Positions 50,738 through 58,746 of a DNA stretch of 64,000 nt are shown here, one piece after another. Source of the stretch: CAYZQH01 sp050300015 (GTDB taxonomy: Bacteria; Pseudomonadota; Gammaproteobacteria; Pseudomonadales; Cellvibrionaceae). The stretch's first letter is position 1. Each line of letters starts with the position of its first letter. The notes below the pieces were generated by a model, which saw nothing but the letters and a program-made list of their open reading frames with translations, searched no databases and was not told where the DNA came from. The translations under genes were made by a program, and so were the position numbers. The stretch is from positions 56,477-120,476 of the forward strand of contig JBNKWZ010000020.1 of NCBI GenBank assembly GCA_050300015.1, written 5' to 3'.

Positions 50738-52148
50738 CGTGTATTGTGTTCCCGAAATGCGCCGAATTCGCAATATTCACTTCATTGGTATTGGCGGTGC
50801 GGGCATGAGCGGCATTGCCGAGGTTCTATTGAACCAGGGCTATTGCATATCAGGGTCTGATATTAAAGCCTCTGACAATACCGAACGCCTAAAAAGTTTA
50901 GGAGCCAAAATCTTTGTGGGGCACACCGCCGAAAACATCGCAGGCATTGATGTGGTGGTGAACTCCAGTGCGGTGCAGCAGGACAACCCGGAGTTGGAGG
51001 CGGCCCGCAAACTGCGTATTCCAGTGGTTAGACGCGCAGAAATGCTGGCAGAGTTGATGCGGTATCGCCACGGCATCGCGGTGGCGGGTACCCATGGTAA
51101 AACCACCACGACCAGTTTGGTAGCTTCTATTCTGGCGGCGGGCGACAAAGATCCCACTTTTGTGATTGGCGGCCTGCTAAATTCCGCCGGATGTAATGCC
51201 CGATTAGGTGAAAGCCGTTACTTGGTGGCCGAAGCGGATGAAAGCGACGCGTCATTTTTACATTTACAGCCCATGGTATCGGTGGTGACGAATATCGATG
51301 CAGACCACATGGACACCTATGGCGGTGATTTTGACCGACTTAAACTCGCTTTTGTGGAGTTTTTACACAACCTACCTTTTTACGGCCTGGCAGTTATGTG
51401 TGGGGATGACCCAGTCGTGCGCGATATCCTGCCGGATATTTCCAGAACTGTGGTGACTTATGGCTTTGGCGAGGGCCGCGATTATCAAGCGTTTGATGTG
51501 GTGCAAACGGGCAAAACCTTACGCTTTAAAGTCAACCGCCCAAATAGCGATAAGCCGTTACCCATTTTTTTAAATTTGCCGGGTAAACACAATGTTTTAA
51601 ATGCCACGGCCGCTATTGCAGTCGCCACCGAAGAGGGTGTGGCCGACGAAGCCATACAAGCGGGCCTTGCCGAATTTTTAGGTGTGGGTCGACGATTTCA
51701 AATTGTGGGTCAATACCCCGTGAAAGCGGGTGAGCCCGCATTGATTGTTGATGATTATGGTCATCATCCCCGTGAAGTGGCGGCCACCATTGCCGCGGTA
51801 AGAGAGGGTTGGCCCGATAAAAGGCTGGTGATGATCTATCAGCCGCATCGATATTCACGTACGCGGGATTTATTTGAGGATTTTGTCGAGGTTTTATCGT
51901 CGGTGGACCAGTTGATTCTGCTCGAGGTTTACAGTGCAGGCGAAACGCCCATTAAAGGCGCCGATGGCAGAACCCTGAGCCGCAGTATTCGTAATCGTGG
52001 AACGGTGGATCCGATATTTGTTCCTGGTATTGACGAGGTCTTTGAGGTGTTGAGCCATATTGTGGAGCCGGGCGATATTGTTATCACTCAGGGTGCTGGC
52101 AATGTGGGAGCTTTGGCGAAAAATATTTTACAAGAATGTCGAACTTAG
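50724..52148 (+). CDS. murC: UDP-MurNAc-L-alanine ligase
   Basis: 474 residues from the ATG at 50724, which has GGAGG 6 nt upstream. The N-terminal FIGIGGAGMSGIA binds UDP-MurNAc; the ATP loop is GTHGKTT (122-128); VDDYGHHP and YQPHRYSRT lie in the C-terminal domain. It adds the first L-Ala to UDP-MurNAc. It is followed by ddlB. Confidence 0.97.
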   Translation: MAEANVYCVPEMRRIRNIHFIGIGGAGMSGIAEVLLNQGYCISGSDIKASDNTERLKSLGAKIFVGHTAENIAGIDVVVNSSAVQQDNPELEAARKLRIPVVRRAEMLAELMRYRHGIAVAGTHGKTTTTSLVASILAAGDKDPTFVIGGLLNSAGCNARLGESRYLVAEADESDASFLHLQPMVSVVTNIDADHMDTYGGDFDRLKLAFVEFLHNLPFYGLAVMCGDDPVVRDILPDISRTVVTYGFGEGRDYQAFDVVQTGKTLRFKVNRPNSDKPLPIFLNLPGKHNVLNATAAIAVATEEGVADEAIQAGLAEFLGVGRRFQIVGQYPVKAGEPALIVDDYGHHPREVAATIAAVREGWPDKRLVMIYQPHRYSRTRDLFEDFVEVLSSVDQLILLEVYSAGETPIKGADGRTLSRSIRNRGTVDPIFVPGIDEVFEVLSHIVEPGDIVITQGAGNVGALAKNILQECRT

Positions 52149-52160
52149 GTGATTGGGTCG

Positions 52161-53087
52161 ATGAATGAAATAAATACACTGATTGATCGCGTTGGCCGCC
52201 TTGCTGTGTTGTACGGCGGCCGATCGAGCGAACGCAGTGTTTCCCTTGAAAGTGGTGCGGCGGTGATCAAAGCCTTTTCGCAAAAGGGCTTTGATGTGGT
52301 TCCGATTGATATTGGCGACAACCCTTTACAACAGATACTGCACGCCAAGCCTGATGCAGCCTTTATTGCGTTACACGGCCCCGGTGGCGAAGATGGCAAG
52401 ATGCAGGCATTGCTGGAGTTTTTATCCATCCCCTATACCGGCAGTGGTGTAGCAGCCTCTGCACTGTGTATGGATAAACTGAGAACCAAACAACTCTGGC
52501 AAGGGGTAGGCTTACCGACACCGGCCTATCACCTGCTAACACCTGAAACGGATTGGCAGCGAGCGATGAGCCTTGCTCGAGAACTGATTGTCAAACCCGG
52601 TGGCGAAGGTTCCAGTTATGGTGTGGCGCGGGTTGCGGATGCCGATGCATTACAGCAGGCATACGAAGCTGCCGCCAAGTTCGACAACACGGTTTTAGCG
52701 GAGGCTTATATCTCGGGCGCTGAATATACCGTGGCCATTATTGGTGAACGAGCGTTGCCCGCCATTCAATTGAAAACCCCTAGGGGCTTTTACGATTTTA
52801 CTGCCAAATACGAAGCCGACGATACCACCTATTTGTGCCCCTGTGGTTTAAATGAAAAGGAAGAACTTGGGTTGCAAGCTTTATGTGTCCAAGCTTTTAA
52901 AGCGGTGGGGGCCCGAGGTTGGGGGCGGGTGGACGTCATGGAGCAAGACGGACAATTTTATTTATTGGAAGTCAACACCGTACCGGGTATGACCAGCCAC
53001 AGTTTAGTGCCCATGGCGGCAAAGGCCTCTGGATTAAACTTTGACGATCTCGTTATTGAAATATTAAAGCTGGCTATAGACAAATGA
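52161..53087 (+). CDS. ddlB: D-alanine-D-alanine ligase
   Basis: 308 residues from the ATG at 52161, which fits the E. coli DdlB length (306); a GTG 12 bp upstream is the alternative. ATP-grasp fold: VLYGGRSSERSVSLESG, ALHGPGGEDGKMQ, VKPGGEGSSYGV and LEVNTVPGMTSHSL. It makes the D-Ala-D-Ala used by MurF. It overlaps ftsQ by 4 nt. Confidence 0.96.
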   Translation: MNEINTLIDRVGRLAVLYGGRSSERSVSLESGAAVIKAFSQKGFDVVPIDIGDNPLQQILHAKPDAAFIALHGPGGEDGKMQALLEFLSIPYTGSGVAASALCMDKLRTKQLWQGVGLPTPAYHLLTPETDWQRAMSLARELIVKPGGEGSSYGVARVADADALQQAYEAAAKFDNTVLAEAYISGAEYTVAIIGERALPAIQLKTPRGFYDFTAKYEADDTTYLCPCGLNEKEELGLQALCVQAFKAVGARGWGRVDVMEQDGQFYLLEVNTVPGMTSHSLVPMAAKASGLNFDDLVIEILKLAIDK

Positions 53088-53923
53088 ACGCCAAAAAATC
53101 GAAAACACGTCCCCGGACTCAACCGCCCAAGCGTAATGTACAGGGGGCGTCTCGGCGTTTGCCCGCTAAGCCGGTCGCGTCTTCGGGTTTGATACGTAGA
53201 TTGCTAAAAGTAGTCACCGTTGTGACCAGTTTGGCGGCGCTTGCGATCAGTGTTGAACGGTTTCAACTGTTGGAAAAATGGCAAGAATTTTATGAACGGC
53301 CGATTGAATACATACAAATAGAGGGCGAATTTCTCTACTTGGGTTATGATCAAGTTAATGAAACTGTTAAGCAATCCTTGTCGGACCACTTTATGGCATT
53401 GGATTTGACCGAAATTAAGCGCACACTGGAGTCCAACCCCTGGGTGGACCGTGTGCAGGTCACCAAAAAATGGCCGGACCGTTTGTTGGTAAAAGTGGTG
53501 GAGCAACAACCCATTGCCCGGTGGGGGAACGCGGGGTTTTTAAATATGCGTGGCGAGATTATTCGTGTGCCCAATAACAAGGCTCTGGCGTCTTTACCTT
53601 TGCTCAGTGGTGAAGACCAATACGCCACAGAGGTCATGCAGAACTATTTGCGAATGGGTAAGGTGCTTGCGCAAGCAGAAATGACCCTAGAGTCGGTTGA
53701 GTTGGACGAAACTCGAGCGTGGACGTTGAAAGTTGATAATAATAAAACACTAAAATTAGGGCGCGATCAGGTGTGGGAAAAATTGCAGCATCTGATTTTT
53801 GCAAAAAAGACCGTGTTAGCCAAAAAATTTGATCAAGTGGCGACAATCGATATGCGCTATCACAATGGTATGGCGGTGCGCTGGCAAGCGCCAATGCCAC
53901 AACCCGCCATTGCGCAAAATTAA
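53084..53923 (+). CDS. ftsQ: Cell division protein FtsQ
   Basis: 279 residues. A basic cytoplasmic tail (about 1-43), one membrane helix (about 44-62), a POTRA domain starting near YIQIEGEF, and the beta domain with NPWVDRVQVTKKWPDRLLVKV and RLPLL-like segments. FtsQ recruits FtsB and FtsL to the divisome. Overlaps ddlB by 4 nt; 41 bp separate it from ftsA. Confidence 0.94.
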   Translation: MNAKKSKTRPRTQPPKRNVQGASRRLPAKPVASSGLIRRLLKVVTVVTSLAALAISVERFQLLEKWQEFYERPIEYIQIEGEFLYLGYDQVNETVKQSLSDHFMALDLTEIKRTLESNPWVDRVQVTKKWPDRLLVKVVEQQPIARWGNAGFLNMRGEIIRVPNNKALASLPLLSGEDQYATEVMQNYLRMGKVLAQAEMTLESVELDETRAWTLKVDNNKTLKLGRDQVWEKLQHLIFAKKTVLAKKFDQVATIDMRYHNGMAVRWQAPMPQPAIAQN

Positions 53924-53964
53924 ACGGCAGCGTGAACCTTAATGCACACACAACTTAAGAGTGA

Positions 53965-55203
53965 ATGACTAAAATGGCACAATCCAGTGGGGGGAAAATG
54001 ATCGTTGGTTTAGACATTGGTACGTCTAAAGTAGTGGCCATCGTCGGAGAAATCTCGCCGGAAGGTGAATTATCCGTTGTCGGTATTGGGTCTCACAAAT
54101 CCAATGGTTTGAAAAAAGGCGTGGTGGTTAATATCGACTCCACTGTGCAGTCCATTCAGCGTGCAGTTGAAGAAGCGGAGCTAATGGCGGGTTGCCAAAT
54201 TCATTCAGTGTATGCCGGCATCGCGGGTAGCCACATCCGCAGTCTCAACTCCCACGGCATAGTGGCGATTAAAGATCGCGAAGTGTTTGAGCAAGATATT
54301 GAGCGAGTGATAGACGCCGCACAAGCGGTGGCCATCCCCGCAGATCAACGCATTTTACATATTCTGCCGCAAGAGTATGCCATTGATGAACAAGAGGGCG
54401 TCAAGGAGCCCTTGGGTATGTCCGGCGTGAGGCTTGAAGCCAAAGTGCATTTGGTTACTTGTGCGGTTAACGCGGCACAAAATATTGAAAAATGCATTCG
54501 CCGCTGTGGTTTGGAAGTCGAAGACATCATCTTGGAGCAATTGGCCTCCAGCTATTCGGTACTCACCGACGACGAGAAAGAGCTGGGCGTTTGTATGGTG
54601 GATATTGGTGGCGGCACCACCGACATTGCCGTGTTTTCAGAAGGTGCCATTCGCCACACGGGTGTGATTCCCATTGCGGGTGACCAGGTCACTAACGATA
54701 TTGCTATGGCACTGCGTACGCCCACCCAGTACGCGGAGGAAATTAAAATTAAATACGCCTGTGCTTTGGCGAAACTCACCGGCGCAGAAGAAACCATAAA
54801 AGTGCCGAGCGTAGGAGATCGTGCACCGCGAGATCTTTCACGACAAGCACTGGCAGAAGTGGTGGAACCCCGTTACGACGAGTTGTTCACGCTCATTCAA
54901 AGCGAGCTACGTCGCAGTGGGTTCGAAGACATGATTCCGGCGGGCATTGTGCTAACCGGCGGCACCTCAAAAATGGAAGGCGTGGTGGAGCTGGCAGAAG
55001 AAATCTTCCATATGCCCGTGCGTTTGGGGTCGCCGCAAAACGTTAGTGGTTTAAAAGATATTGTCAAAAACCCTATTTATTCCACGGGCGTGGGCTTGCT
55101 GCTTTACGGTAAGCGCCAGCAGGGGGTGCGCAAACAGTTTGGCCATGAGCCGGAAGAGGGCGCGTGGACACGTTTAAAAAGTTGGTTTAAAAGAAATTTG
55201 TAG
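53965..55203 (+). CDS. ftsA: Cell division protein FtsA
   Basis: 412 residues of the actin fold: phosphate 1 GLDIGTSKVVA, VDIGGGTTDIAVF, ILTGG-like IVLTGGTSKMEG, and the C-terminal amphipathic membrane helix LKSWFKRNL. FtsA anchors FtsZ to the membrane. The ATG at 53965 and one 9 bp further are both possible; neither has an ideal ribosome site. Confidence 0.96.
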   Translation: MTKMAQSSGGKMIVGLDIGTSKVVAIVGEISPEGELSVVGIGSHKSNGLKKGVVVNIDSTVQSIQRAVEEAELMAGCQIHSVYAGIAGSHIRSLNSHGIVAIKDREVFEQDIERVIDAAQAVAIPADQRILHILPQEYAIDEQEGVKEPLGMSGVRLEAKVHLVTCAVNAAQNIEKCIRRCGLEVEDIILEQLASSYSVLTDDEKELGVCMVDIGGGTTDIAVFSEGAIRHTGVIPIAGDQVTNDIAMALRTPTQYAEEIKIKYACALAKLTGAEETIKVPSVGDRAPRDLSRQALAEVVEPRYDELFTLIQSELRRSGFEDMIPAGIVLTGGTSKMEGVVELAEEIFHMPVRLGSPQNVSGLKDIVKNPIYSTGVGLLLYGKRQQGVRKQFGHEPEEGAWTRLKSWFKRNL

Positions 55204-55249
55204 TCAAGGCGTACGTTGTTTTTTTTCAGGGGAAAAGAGGGGAACTATT

Positions 55250-56413
55250 ATGTTTGAACTAGTTGATAATCTTCCGCAAAACGCGGTTATTAAAGTGATT
55301 GGTGTGGGCGGCGGCGGCGGTAATGCGGTCAAGCACATGATTACCAATGACATAGACGGGGTGGATTTTATCTGCGCCAATACCGATGCTCAGGCATTAA
55401 AAGATGTGGACGCACGCACCGTCTTGCAATTGGGAAGCACCATGACCAAAGGCTTGGGCGCGGGCGCCAATCCTGAAGTGGGGCGTCAAGCGGCGATGGA
55501 AGATCGCGAGCGCATCGCAGAAGTGTTGCAAGGCGCCGACATGGTCTTTATTACCGCGGGCATGGGCGGTGGCACCGGTACCGGTGGTGCACCCGTGGTG
55601 GCTGAGGTGGCCAAAGAGCTGGGTATTTTGACCGTGGCAGTGGTGACCAAGCCGTTTCCATTTGAAGGCCGTAAACGTCTGGCCATTGCGGACGAAGGCA
55701 TTCGTCAGTTGAAAGACCGTGTGGATTCTTTGATTACCATTCCCAATGAAAAGCTGTTATCGGTGTTGGGTAAAACCACCAGTTTGTTGGACGCTTTTAA
55801 AGCTGCTAACGATGTACTGCTGGGTGCCGTGCAAGGCATTGCTGACCTGATTATCCGTCCAGGTATGATTAACGTGGATTTCGCCGATGTTCGCACTGTC
55901 ATGTCTGAAATGGGCATGGCCATGATGGGCACCGGTTGCGCTTCCGGTGAGAATCGAGCGCGTGAGGCAGCAGAAGCGGCCATTCGTAGTCCACTGTTAG
56001 AGGATGTCAACCTTCAAGGGGCGCGCGGCATACTGGTGAATATTACCGCTGGCATGGATTTGTCTTTGGGTGAGTTCACCGAAGTGGGTGATACCGTCGA
56101 AGAGTTTGCCTCTCAAGACGCCACGGTGGTAGTGGGTACCGTGATCGACCCTGAAATGAGCGGCGAACTGCGAGTTACCGTAGTGGCCACCGGCCTCGGT
56201 GCCATAGAGGCTGCGCGAACGCCCGTTGCCCCAACCAAGGTGGTGGACAATACGCGCACCGCAGACGGTAATCCCAATTATGCCGTGTTGGATAAACCCA
56301 CAGTAACCCGTAAGGCACAAGCGGGCGGGAATGCTGCTCGCGCGATAGACCCTCAAGACCGGGACATGGAATACTTGGATATTCCTGCGTTCTTGCGTCG
56401 TCAGGCGGATTAA
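55250..56413 (+). CDS. ftsZ: Cell division protein FtsZ
   Basis: 387 residues of the tubulin fold. GTP signature GGGTGTG (106-112), T7 loop around NVDFADVRTVM, and the C-terminal tail LDIPAFLRR that binds FtsA and other partners. The linker (about 320-370) is short. GTP-driven polymers form the division ring. It is followed by a 13-bp perfect stem-loop and lpxC. Confidence 0.98.
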   Translation: MFELVDNLPQNAVIKVIGVGGGGGNAVKHMITNDIDGVDFICANTDAQALKDVDARTVLQLGSTMTKGLGAGANPEVGRQAAMEDRERIAEVLQGADMVFITAGMGGGTGTGGAPVVAEVAKELGILTVAVVTKPFPFEGRKRLAIADEGIRQLKDRVDSLITIPNEKLLSVLGKTTSLLDAFKAANDVLLGAVQGIADLIIRPGMINVDFADVRTVMSEMGMAMMGTGCASGENRAREAAEAAIRSPLLEDVNLQGARGILVNITAGMDLSLGEFTEVGDTVEEFASQDATVVVGTVIDPEMSGELRVTVVATGLGAIEAARTPVAPTKVVDNTRTADGNPNYAVLDKPTVTRKAQAGGNAARAIDPQDRDMEYLDIPAFLRRQAD

Positions 56414-56456
56414 GGGCGTTGACGGTTAGCGTCACCCCTCTTCGCTGATCGTTTTG

Positions 56457-56494
56457 CCGAACCTGAACAGATTTGCAAGCTTGTTCAGGTTCGG
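56457..56494. terminator. 13-bp perfect inverted repeat between ftsZ and lpxC
   Basis: CCGAACCTGAACA (56457-56469) pairs fully with TGTTCAGGTTCGG (56482-56494) over a 12-nt loop. No T-run follows. It may end or attenuate the dcw transcript before lpxC, or be a binding site; a regulatory reading is as likely as termination. Confidence 0.55.
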
Positions 56495-56578
56495 TTCATT
56501 TGTGAGAACTACAATAATAAGCGCTTTATCCAAGACCATTAGGCGTGGACCATTGGCCCACCTCGAGAAAACAATACA

Positions 56579-57493
56579 ATGATTAAACAACGAACCCTTA
56601 AAAATGAAATTCGCGCCACTGGCGTCGGTTTGCATACGGGGCGTAAGGTTTTCCTTACGTTGCGACCTGCCGCTGTGGATACCGGAATTGTATTTCGGCG
56701 CGTGGATTTAGATCCGGTGGTCGAAATCCAAGCAAAAGCTGAAAACGTAGGGGATACCACTTTATCGACCAGCTTGGTGAGCGGTGACGTGCGGGTTTCA
56801 ACGGTAGAGCATTTGCTATCGGCAATGGCGGGCTTGGGTATCGACAATGCGGTTGTCGAGCTTAGCGCAGAAGAAGTGCCGATTATGGATGGCAGTGCGG
56901 GGCCTTTCGTATTTTTAATCCAATCTGCGGGTATTCAGGAGCAAAACGCACCCAAGCGGTTCGTGCGTATCAAAAAAACAGTCACCGTTAAAGAAGGTGA
57001 CAAAGTAGCAAGCTTTAAACCGTTCAACGGCTTTAAAGTGTCATTTACAATTGATTTTGACCACCCCGTCTTCAAAGAGCGCACCTTAGATGCGACTGTG
57101 GATTTTTCGAGCACCTCCTTTGTTAAGGAAGTGTCGCGGGCACGCACCTTTGGTTTTATGCACGAGATCGAGTACCTTCGCTCCAAGGGGTTGGCCAAAG
57201 GTGGTAGCGTGAACAACGCCATCGTGATTGACAAATATCGCATTCTTAATGAAGACGGGCTGCGCTATGAAGATGAATTCGTTAAACATAAGGTGCTGGA
57301 CGCCATCGGCGATTTGTACTTGCTCGGTTATAGCTTGATCGGCGAATACCAAGCGTATAAGTCAGGCCATGGCTTGAACAACCAATCCATACGCGAGTTG
57401 ATGAAACAAAAAGACGCATGGGAAATGGTTACCTTTGAAGACGATGCTGAAACGGCACCCATTTCCTACGCAAAGCCTTTAGCGGCCATATAG
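56579..57493 (+). CDS. lpxC: UDP-3-O-acyl-N-acetylglucosamine deacetylase
   Basis: 304 residues. TLKNEIRATGVGLHTG opens the fold; Zn ligands are His78 in STVEHLLSA and the His/Asp of KHKVLDAIGDLYLLG; the catalytic His lies in SGHGLNN. It performs the committed step of lipid A synthesis. As in E. coli and pseudomonads it ends the dcw cluster. Its 165-bp upstream gap holds the large stem-loop at 56457. Confidence 0.97.
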   Translation: MIKQRTLKNEIRATGVGLHTGRKVFLTLRPAAVDTGIVFRRVDLDPVVEIQAKAENVGDTTLSTSLVSGDVRVSTVEHLLSAMAGLGIDNAVVELSAEEVPIMDGSAGPFVFLIQSAGIQEQNAPKRFVRIKKTVTVKEGDKVASFKPFNGFKVSFTIDFDHPVFKERTLDATVDFSSTSFVKEVSRARTFGFMHEIEYLRSKGLAKGGSVNNAIVIDKYRILNEDGLRYEDEFVKHKVLDAIGDLYLLGYSLIGEYQAYKSGHGLNNQSIRELMKQKDAWEMVTFEDDAETAPISYAKPLAAI

Positions 57494-57523
57494 TTTGTTT
57501 AGTAATTGATTTGAGTAAAAAGC

Positions 57524-57549
57524 ACGCAAATACCTATTAAAATTTGCGT
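57524..57549 (+). terminator. Possible lpxC terminator
   Basis: ACGCAAAT (57524-57531) pairs with ATTTGCGT (57542-57549) over a 10-nt loop, 30 bp after lpxC. The stem is AT-rich and the following T-tract broken (TTGTACGGTTTT), so efficiency is doubtful. Confidence 0.4.
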
Positions 57550-57705
57550 TTGTACGGTTTTCTATGCCATAGTCGGGCCCGATCGAGTCGGCCCGATGGC
57601 CCTCGCTTGCACATTCTTATGGTTATGGTCTAAGACTTATAAGGGTGTGGTCTGAATATTCTCTGACACTGTGTTTTATATTGTGCCGGCTAAGCGAATG
57701 CATTT

Positions 57706-58644
57706 GTGAAAGTCATAATTATCAGCAAACGACTCGGTGGATCCCGAAGCATTCGGCTTGGGCGGTGGTCTGTGGCGCTCGTCTCCGTGTGTTTTGCATG
57801 TCTTTTGGGTGTGCCGTTGGCCACTTATCTTGCCTATTTGAAATCAAATTCCGGCTCCGATACTGATTTTTTAGCGCCTGAAATCGTCCAGTCCTGGGCT
57901 GAAACCATCGCTGATCAAGAGCAAGCCCTGGTTGCCTTACGCCAACACGAAAGTGACCAAACTGCTGCAGTGACGTTGCGTTTGGCGGAGTTGCAAGCAC
58001 GTTTGGTGCGTTTGGATGCATTGGGTGAGCGCCTGACGTCTATGGCCAAGCTTGAAAAGGGTGAGTTTGACTTTAATCAAACGCCCGCCATGGGTGGTCC
58101 AGAGGTTGATCTTCACGAGGAATTGTTCGAGCCCCCAGAGTTACTAAATGCTGTGGACGAATTGGCCTCGCAAATCGAAAACCGCCAACACCAGCTGCAA
58201 ACACTTGAAGCCTTAATGGCCAATCGTAAGCTTGAGCGCGAAGTGTTTATCGCGGGTCGCCCCATTCATAAAGGTTGGATGTCCAGCCGCTTTGGGCGCC
58301 GGACGGACCCCTTCACTGGCCGTGTGGCATGGCATGCCGGTGTGGATTTTGCCGGCAAAGAAGGTGCCGATATTGTAGCCGTGGCGTCTGGCGTTGTGAC
58401 CTGGTCCGCGGAGCGTCATGGCTATGGCAACCTGGTTGAGGTCAACCATGGCAATGGTTTTGTTACCCGCTATGCGCACTGCAAAGAAAATTTGGTTAAA
58501 GTTGGTGATGTGGTTAAAAAAGGCCAAATCATCGCGTTAATGGGCTCCAGTGGCCGGTCTACCGGGCCACACGTTCATTTCGAAGTCTACAAAAACGGGC
58601 GCGCTGTAGATCCCGCAAGTTACATTCATCGCGCCAGTCGTTAA
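57706..58644 (+). CDS. M23 family (LytM/NlpD type) metallopeptidase
   Basis: 312 residues from a GTG. Membrane anchor at about 22-44, a coiled coil (about 65-115 and 145-180), then the M23 domain: HAGVD with His210 and Asp214, and HVHFEV with His289 and His291, the full Zn and catalytic set. So it should be an active endopeptidase that cuts peptidoglycan cross-links. It lies between lpxC and secA, where pseudomonads also have an M23 gene and enterics have secM. No LysM domain is seen. Confidence 0.9.
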   Translation: MKVIIISKRLGGSRSIRLGRWSVALVSVCFACLLGVPLATYLAYLKSNSGSDTDFLAPEIVQSWAETIADQEQALVALRQHESDQTAAVTLRLAELQARLVRLDALGERLTSMAKLEKGEFDFNQTPAMGGPEVDLHEELFEPPELLNAVDELASQIENRQHQLQTLEALMANRKLEREVFIAGRPIHKGWMSSRFGRRTDPFTGRVAWHAGVDFAGKEGADIVAVASGVVTWSAERHGYGNLVEVNHGNGFVTRYAHCKENLVKVGDVVKKGQIIALMGSSGRSTGPHVHFEVYKNGRAVDPASYIHRASR

Positions 58645-58746
58645 GTTCCCCTCCTTTAAAACTGCGGTTTCACCCCAACTCATTCTCCTTTAAGATGCAG
58701 GCCATTTTTGTAATGGCTTATTGACGGTTAAACAATTGGCGGCGCC

